Below, one piece after another: positions 58,899-64,000 of a stretch of DNA of 64,000 nt (positions are counted from its first letter, which is position 1; each line of letters starts with the position of its first letter). A model generated the notes under the pieces. It ran no database searches, was not told where the DNA came from, and was given only the letters and a program-made list of their open reading frames with translations. The stretch comes from Trichosphaerium sp. ATCC 40318 (lineage: Eukaryota > Discosea > Flabellinia > Trichosidae), in assembly GCA_038496445.1 (NCBI GenBank), contig JALMLS010000416.1:80167-144166 (forward strand). Reading direction: 5' to 3'. The position numbers and the translations under genes are program-made.

Positions 58899-59103
58899 AT
58901 AAAATGAGCACTTTTCTTTTTTATGTATGACAACAATCTCACATCCGACCTCAAATCTCTTGTCTGTTGTTCTTGAAATTGTATGAGGAATACAGAAGTA
59001 TCAATGTAATCGAAAGCGCCAATACATTATCATACATTCGAATGAAGGAAAGTTGAGGTGAATACGCAGTGTATGGTGTAGTACAAACTTTTTTTTGTTG
59101 AAT

Positions 59104-60613
59104 TTTGTCATATTTATTTTATTGTTTGTCCTTGCGTTTTAGTGGTTCTAGCCATCCTGTACGGAAAAATACGTTCACGCCATGATGGGATGATAAACGT
59201 CAGCGCCAAAAATACAATCACAAGGGCAAGTAAAACAACCAATACAGTAACTACAATTATTGTTGGGAAACCTGAACCATCTGATTGAGTTGAACAAGAA
59301 GAAAATAAAATAATTAAGCTTCCACGTGTGTCTATAGAAAAAATACAAAAATTAATAAAAACAACAATCAAGGTTCTGTTGTACTTTGTTTGAAGCATGT
59401 AGTTGGATCTGAAAGTGATATGTTTGATTTATCAACAACACAATCATCTCTGAAGGTAATCAACGTTAATGAATCAACTTGCTTTGGAGAGTAAATTAGT
59501 TACAAAAAACTTTAGAGGATTCGATCATACTTGTACACCGGAGGTATCGACTGATATATTAGCGTTGAAACTAGGACATCCTCCTATCGAAAAGGAAGAG
59601 TTTGATCCAACTACAATCACTGTATTCCCCAAAAAAACAACATCACCTACATTTACACGTCAATTTGTTGCTGCATGTTGAGTTGGACGCACCAGGTATA
59701 GTGTACGTTGTTCCTACAACTGAAAAAATACCGTCAATGAGCACTGTGTTTGGAGGTTGAGGAGTTGAAGGAAAGTCAACACATACTATTCCAGCTTGAA
59801 AGGAGTCAGTACAACCAATGTCATTAAAGCCTAGGCAACAATTAAATAATAATAATATCCGCATTACTACCATCGAAACGCATAAAGCTGCATCTCTCTT
59901 GCATGGTGCCCCTGGCAAATGAAGGCTCATCGTTAAAGTATTTTTCCAAAAACAAGTGCATACTCCCATTAGCGCTGGATAGAAACAAGTCCGTTTCAAA
60001 AAACGTTTTGTCACTATTCAGCCACCTGAATGTCGACATTGCTTCCTTGCAACGTTCACAATCATTACCGCTTCGTCTGCAAGGTATACAAGTACCCACT
60101 GTGAAATTCGTTGTGTTATTGCGTTGAATATTAAGCCACGTGTGTTGGTTCGCCGAGATATTTGTATACATTTCGAAATCATCTTCGTTTAGTATTTCTG
60201 GTAGCGTTTGACCTCTAAACAAGTTAACAACAAAGAATAGAAAAAAATATCACGTGCTTTTCTGCGCAATGAAGTCTAGCATAGGTAAAGTTGTTTGTGG
60301 GTACTTGCGCGGTAACGCCCACTAGTAGGACTAAAAGAGTAATAGAGCATAATACATGGAGCATAGTAATTAAACCGAATAGATACTATCACCAATAGTC
60401 TTAACAATCTAGATACAGATTAGATTCGAGTCTAATTTGAAATTATACAAAATAGAAGCCAAACTTTCATGGTACCAAACGACGTTGTTTCTTGAAGTAT
60501 TCTCTAATTTATACACCAGTACGGAAGTTTCTATTTACGCGAACGTGTTCCAAAATACGTCCGTTACATTAAGCGAGGTTGTGAACTAAAGTGAAGTCGA
60601 AATATTACTTTCC
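59104..60613. repeat. tandem duplication unit 1 (lectin gene)
   Basis: About 1.5 kb, repeated directly at 60646-62188. Shared text covers the whole gene and its upstream region, for example CACCAGTACGGAAGTTTC (near 60514 and 62093) and GAACTAAAGTGAAGTCG. Confidence 0.85.
59114..60364 (-). CDS. type I membrane protein with C-type-lectin-like domain, copy 1
   Basis: The ATG at 60364 gives the signal peptide MLHVLCSITLLVLLVGVTA. A C-type-lectin-like domain follows: ARLHCAEKH, GQTLPEILNEDDFEMY, HTWLNIQRNN, DKTFFETDLFLSS, NDEPSFARG, then FDGSFNDIGC (matching the family's G-x-WND-x-x-C end motif) and AGIVCVDFP. A linker (GDVVFLGNTVIVVGSNSSFS) and a small Cys-containing segment (DDCVVDKSNISL) follow. 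One span is visible (TIIVVTVLVVLLALVIVFLA), and a short basic tail ends KTQGQTIK, TAA 59114-59116. Introns are short (one about 37 bases). It is likely a surface carbohydrate- or protein-binding receptor. The EPN/WND calcium-site residues are only partly kept (NDEPS), so binding is uncertain. Confidence 0.68.
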
Positions 60614-60645
60614 AGGTCTGATTTCATTGTATTAATACAATGTTT

Positions 60646-62188
60646 TTATGATATTTTATTTTATTGTTTGTCCTTGCGTTTTAGTGGTTCTAGCCATCCT
60701 GTACGGAAAAATACGTTCACGCCATGATGGAATAATAAACGTCAGTGCCAAAAATAGAATCACAAGGGCAAGTAAAACAACCAATACAGTAACTACTACA
60801 ATTATTGTTGGGAAACCTGAACCATCTGATTGAGTTGAACAAGAAGAAAATAAAATAACCAAACTTCCACGAGTATCTAGAGAAAAAATACAAAAATTAA
60901 TAAAAGCCATAATCAAGGTTCTGTTGTACTTTGTTTGAAGCATGTAGTTGGATCTGAAAGTGATATGTTTGATTTATCAACAACACAGTCGTCTCTGAAG
61001 GTAATCAACGTTAATGAATCAACTTGCTTTGGAGAGTAAATTAGTTACTAAAAACTCAACTTTAGAGAATGTTGTAAGCATACTTGTACACCGGAGGTAT
61101 TGACTAATACATTAGACTCGAAACTAGGACACCCTCCTAGTGAAATTGAAGAGTTTGAACCAATTACAAGCACTGTATTCGCCAAAAAGACAACATCTCC
61201 TTCAAATAGTTATTGGACGAAGTGCCTTGAGTTGAGTTGTTCGCACCAGGTGTAGTGTAAGTTGTTCCTACAACCGAAAAAGTACTACTTGCAATGACAA
61301 CCGTGTTTGTAGGTGTAGGTTCAGTAGTTGGAGGAAAGTCAACACAGACAATTTGAGCTTGAAAGGAGTCACTACAACCAATGTCATTAAAACCTAGGCA
61401 CTATATAAGTAACTGTTGAATTACAACAATAAATAACTACCATTGCTGCGCATTTGAATGCACGTCTCTTGCGCTCCCTCGCCGTTAGTAAATGTAGGCT
61501 CATTTAAAAAGTACTTTTTCAAAAATATCTCCATACTTGCATTAGCACCAGAGATAAACAAGTCTGTTTCGAGGAACGTTTTGCCACTATGCAGCCATTT
61601 GAAAGATGACATTGCTAGCTTGCAACTGTCACAGTCATTACCGTTCAGTATACAGGGATCACAAAAATCACGTGTGAAATTCGTTCCATTACTACGTTGA
61701 ATATTAAGCCACGTGTTCGCCTCACTCGAGATATTTGTATACATTTTGTAGTCGTCTTCAGTTAGTATTTCTGGTAGCATTTGACCACTAAACAAGTTAA
61801 CAAGAATAAGTAAAAAATATCACGTGCGTTTTTGCGCAGTGATCTCTAGCGTAGTTAAAACTAGTCGTGAGCGCATGCGTAGTAACACCCACTAGTAAAA
61901 CTAACATAGCAATGGAGCGTAAATCATGGAGCATAGTCAATTAAGCTGAATATTATTACCAATAGTCTTAACAATGTACTTCTACAACTAGATACAGACT
62001 AGAGTCTAATTAGAAATTAGGAAATAGAAAGCCAAAAACTTCACAGTGGATAGTACCACAAGAGACGCTGAAGGTAATCTCTAATTTATACACCAGTACG
62101 GAAGTTTCTATTTACGCGAACGTGTTCCAAAATACGGACACTACATTAAGCGAGGTTGTGAACTAAAGTGAAGTCGCAATATTACTTT
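60646..62188. repeat. tandem duplication unit 2 (lectin gene)
   Basis: Direct copy of 59104-60613. The two units abut with only about 30 bases between them, and both include a gene and its promoter side. Confidence 0.85.
60656..61934 (-). CDS. type I membrane protein with C-type-lectin-like domain, copy 2
   Basis: Tandem paralogue of the gene at 59114-60364 with the same exon plan. The ATG at 61934 gives the signal peptide MLHDLRSIAMLVLLVGVTTH. The domain reads ARDHCAKTH, GQMLPEILTEDDYKMYTNIS, NTWLNIQRSN, DCDSCKLAMSSFKWLHSGKT, ETDLFISGANASMEIFLKKY, then NEPTFTNGEGAQETC. The span TIIVVVTVLVVLLALVILFL and the tail KTQGQTIK are almost identical to copy 1, while the lectin part has diverged more, as expected if ligand binding changes under selection. 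The frame is open over all exons I could join. Confidence 0.68.
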
Positions 62189-62245
62189 AGGACAAAAGTA
62201 ACAATAGGGTTTTATCTATGGTGTTTTACAAGTTGAGCTATTTCT

Positions 62246-63391
62246 CTATTCTTCCCCTACATCACAAACAACAGGTGAATATGGCTGAGTGCATCTTGTT
62301 GTAACTTGTCTTCCGCCACCATACACCTAAATATGCATTCAACAAAACATTGACACGATATGTAAAATAAATCATAATGTGGTTAAAACCAAAACAAAAA
62401 TGAAGCCAAAACCACGTACCGAGCGTTCTCTAAAAGCTGCAGATTCTTCAGGCTCAAGGTCTCTAAAAATCTCAACAAGACCCCGTATCAAAGCGTAGTC
62501 ATATCGTCTTGGGAAAGGACCAATGGTACGACGACTGTAGCGGAATTGTGGATGCCAAACTACATAGTAATATTTAGCGGCAGCATCAATCTGAGCTCTC
62601 AGAATGTTCGTGTAATCACAAGTAGGCGTAGGCGCTTCAGGACACTCTTCGGCACCTGTACAATAAGGGGTTAGAACTCTCAATCAGATACAAACTGTGG
62701 AATTTACCGAAAGGGTAGAACAATCTATCAAGGCCACACCACATAGGACGTCTTTGACCATGTCTTGCTCTTTCTTGCAGAATCGTCTTAACACCATAGC
62801 CAGCTGGTACATCGAAAGGAAGGTCATCAGGGTCAAAGTCAGTAGATACAAGAGGCGTATTTGTCTATGAATTCGTCAATCAACAGAAAAAACAAAACGT
62901 CAAACCGTACAAGTGAGTCCATTGTTCCTGCTGGAGCGAGAAACGTGAGAGCTGGGTAAAAGTTGCGTAGTTCACGACAGGCAGTAGCCATTACGTATAC
63001 ATGAAGCAAGTGAGGATCATTATTGGGTTTGTCGAATAGAAAGACATCGTAATCACGTTTTTCCAACAGAGTAGCTCTGGCTGTGATTGCGGCATCCGTT
63101 CGTATTTTTGGAGCCCTTGGATCACCTTGAAAAAGGTGTAAAAAACGTGCGCCTCACAAAGTTCAAAGCGTAAGTACCAGCACTTGGGAAGAAGCTTGTT
63201 CTTTGCACAATATCCAGTGGGTGCTCAAAGCTGTAATCCTCATCTTCTGTGGGTGTTGCGAACCAGGTACTATCTTGAAAGTTCGTTATACGAATTCTTT
63301 GTAGTTCTAGAGCGATAGGGAAGTGGCATGACACAAATGAAGCAACATAAAGATAAAGGACAATGGTGCCAAGAAGTGTTGTAATGCGCAT
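62246..63391 (-). CDS. secreted protein of unknown family
   Basis: The ATG at 63391 opens a signal peptide (MRITTLLGTIVLYLYVASFV, then SCHFP). About six exons encode some 300 residues without a recognisable domain: DSTWFATPTEDEDYSFEHPL, EKRDYDVFLFDKPNNDPHLL, HVYVMATACRELRNFYPAL, DPDDLPFDVPAGYGVKTI, MWCGLDRLFYPFG, AAKYYYVVWHPQFRYSRRTI and LVEIFRDLEPEESAAFRERS. The C-terminus VTTRCTQPYSPVVCDVGEE ends in TAG 62246-62248. It is rich in Arg, Tyr and Trp with few Cys, and has no span after the signal, so it is probably soluble and exported. It could be an enzyme; I assign no function. Confidence 0.65.
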
Positions 63392-64000
63392 GGTAGAAAG
63401 CTGATATTACCCTGATAGAAAAATTTCTGCCAGGGTATTTTTGAATTTCATTGGGAAGACAGAAAATAGTCATGTATTTTTGGATTGAAATGGGCCGTGT
63501 GGCGAAGTGTTATAGTTTTTTTTGTTTAATCACTTTTAAGCACAACATTTGTGAAACGCAACGCGTTCGATGTTGTTTTTTATAGCTCGTTATTCAGGCA
63601 CCACGTGGTGTGAAGTACTGGGTGCTGTCATCTGTAAAATAAAAACTACCGGTTGTAGCCAGGTTTACTATCACACAACGCTGCCACGTATTGTGTTGTT
63701 TTCATGCGTCGAGTTTGTGAAGCAATGCACCTGTTATTGTGCGTTCTGACTAAATTGTCGTCAACGACAGAATAAATTGTAGCGATGGGACTGAAAGACT
63801 TCTGCCTTTTGAACAAAACGAGTATTGAAAAGTATTTATGAAAGTGGCCTAAGAAACGGTCTTCCGTTTTTGTGGGAAGGTTTTTTTTGTTTTATTTCGC
63901 ACTACACTACAGACGAACCACTGTTTTTGGGAGCAAAAAGATCTCAGAAACCAAATTACGAGCTGCCATTAAAATGGAGGAAAAATAGATAGACCACAAA
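63392..64000. other. intergenic, no gene recognised
   Basis: The promoter side of the secreted-protein gene, then about 500 bases with a CCACGTGG site near 63602. No supported gene up to the window end. Confidence 0.45.

Noticed and set aside
1-64000. CRISPR arrays, operons, bacterial promoters, integrase or transposase genes
   Set aside because: None seen; the gene structure is that of a eukaryotic nuclear genome.

Overview
This is a stretch of eukaryotic nuclear DNA. Almost every gene is cut by many short GT-AG introns (mostly about 40-100 nt, a few apparently shorter), intergenic gaps are a few hundred bases to about 2.7 kb, there are no ribosome binding sites or operons, and two intact eukaryotic tRNA-Leu genes with internal A and B boxes are present. 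Gene content (augmin subunit HAUS3, Misato/DML1, a GOST-type seven-transmembrane protein, a GABA-B-like class C receptor, a receptor kinase of the tyrosine-kinase-like group, an AprA/PhoPQ-related secreted protein, DUF4246 proteins, and PT-rich EGF membrane proteins) fits a free-living, probably amoeboid or zoosporic protist. I cannot name the organism or its supergroup from sequence alone.

Layout. 0-6 kb, plus strand: the 3' part of a GATA/PHD zinc-finger gene, then a large RhoGEF-PH-RhoGAP-SH3 gene. 6-15 kb, minus strand: a multipass membrane protein with an EGF module on a PT-rich stalk, a type-B carboxylesterase, and an 11-repeat leucine-rich-repeat protein of the GVHT type. 15.5-16.1 kb: a broken gene for a probable GPI-anchored protein. 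16.8 kb: tRNA-Leu(CAA). 17-26 kb: a GOST/lung-7TM protein (minus), HAUS3 (plus), an F-box-like protein (plus) and a PA-like multipass protein (minus). 27-37 kb, minus: an AprA/PhoPQ-related protein and two DUF4246 paralogues that duplicated as 2.3-kb units, with a SnoaL-like gene between them. 37-49 kb, minus: a small stalked membrane protein, Misato, a receptor kinase, a SAP/Cys-rich nuclear protein and an FkbM methyltransferase. 49.0 kb: tRNA-Leu(UAG). 49.5-52 kb, minus: an ankyrin/metallophosphoesterase gene. 52.7-55.7 kb: mostly gene-poor, with one copy of a two-copy structured element. 55.7-58.9 kb, plus: a class C GPCR. 59-62.2 kb, minus: two tandem C-type-lectin-like membrane proteins. 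62.2-63.4 kb, minus: a secreted protein of unknown family.

Themes. The region is rich in cell-surface and signalling genes (about eight membrane or secreted proteins, a RhoGEF/GAP and a receptor kinase) and shows recent local duplication (DUF4246 pair, lectin pair). The signals least explained by known features are: (1) a strong excess of the palindrome CACGTG, often as ATCACGTGAT inside introns; (2) a two-copy dispersed element (about 9.9-10.2 kb and 52.7-53.0 kb) that keeps two hairpins, one through a G-U substitution, and so looks like a structured RNA; (3) a possible captured first exon that would give one DUF4246 paralogue a new N-terminus. All exon joins were made by eye and need transcript support.
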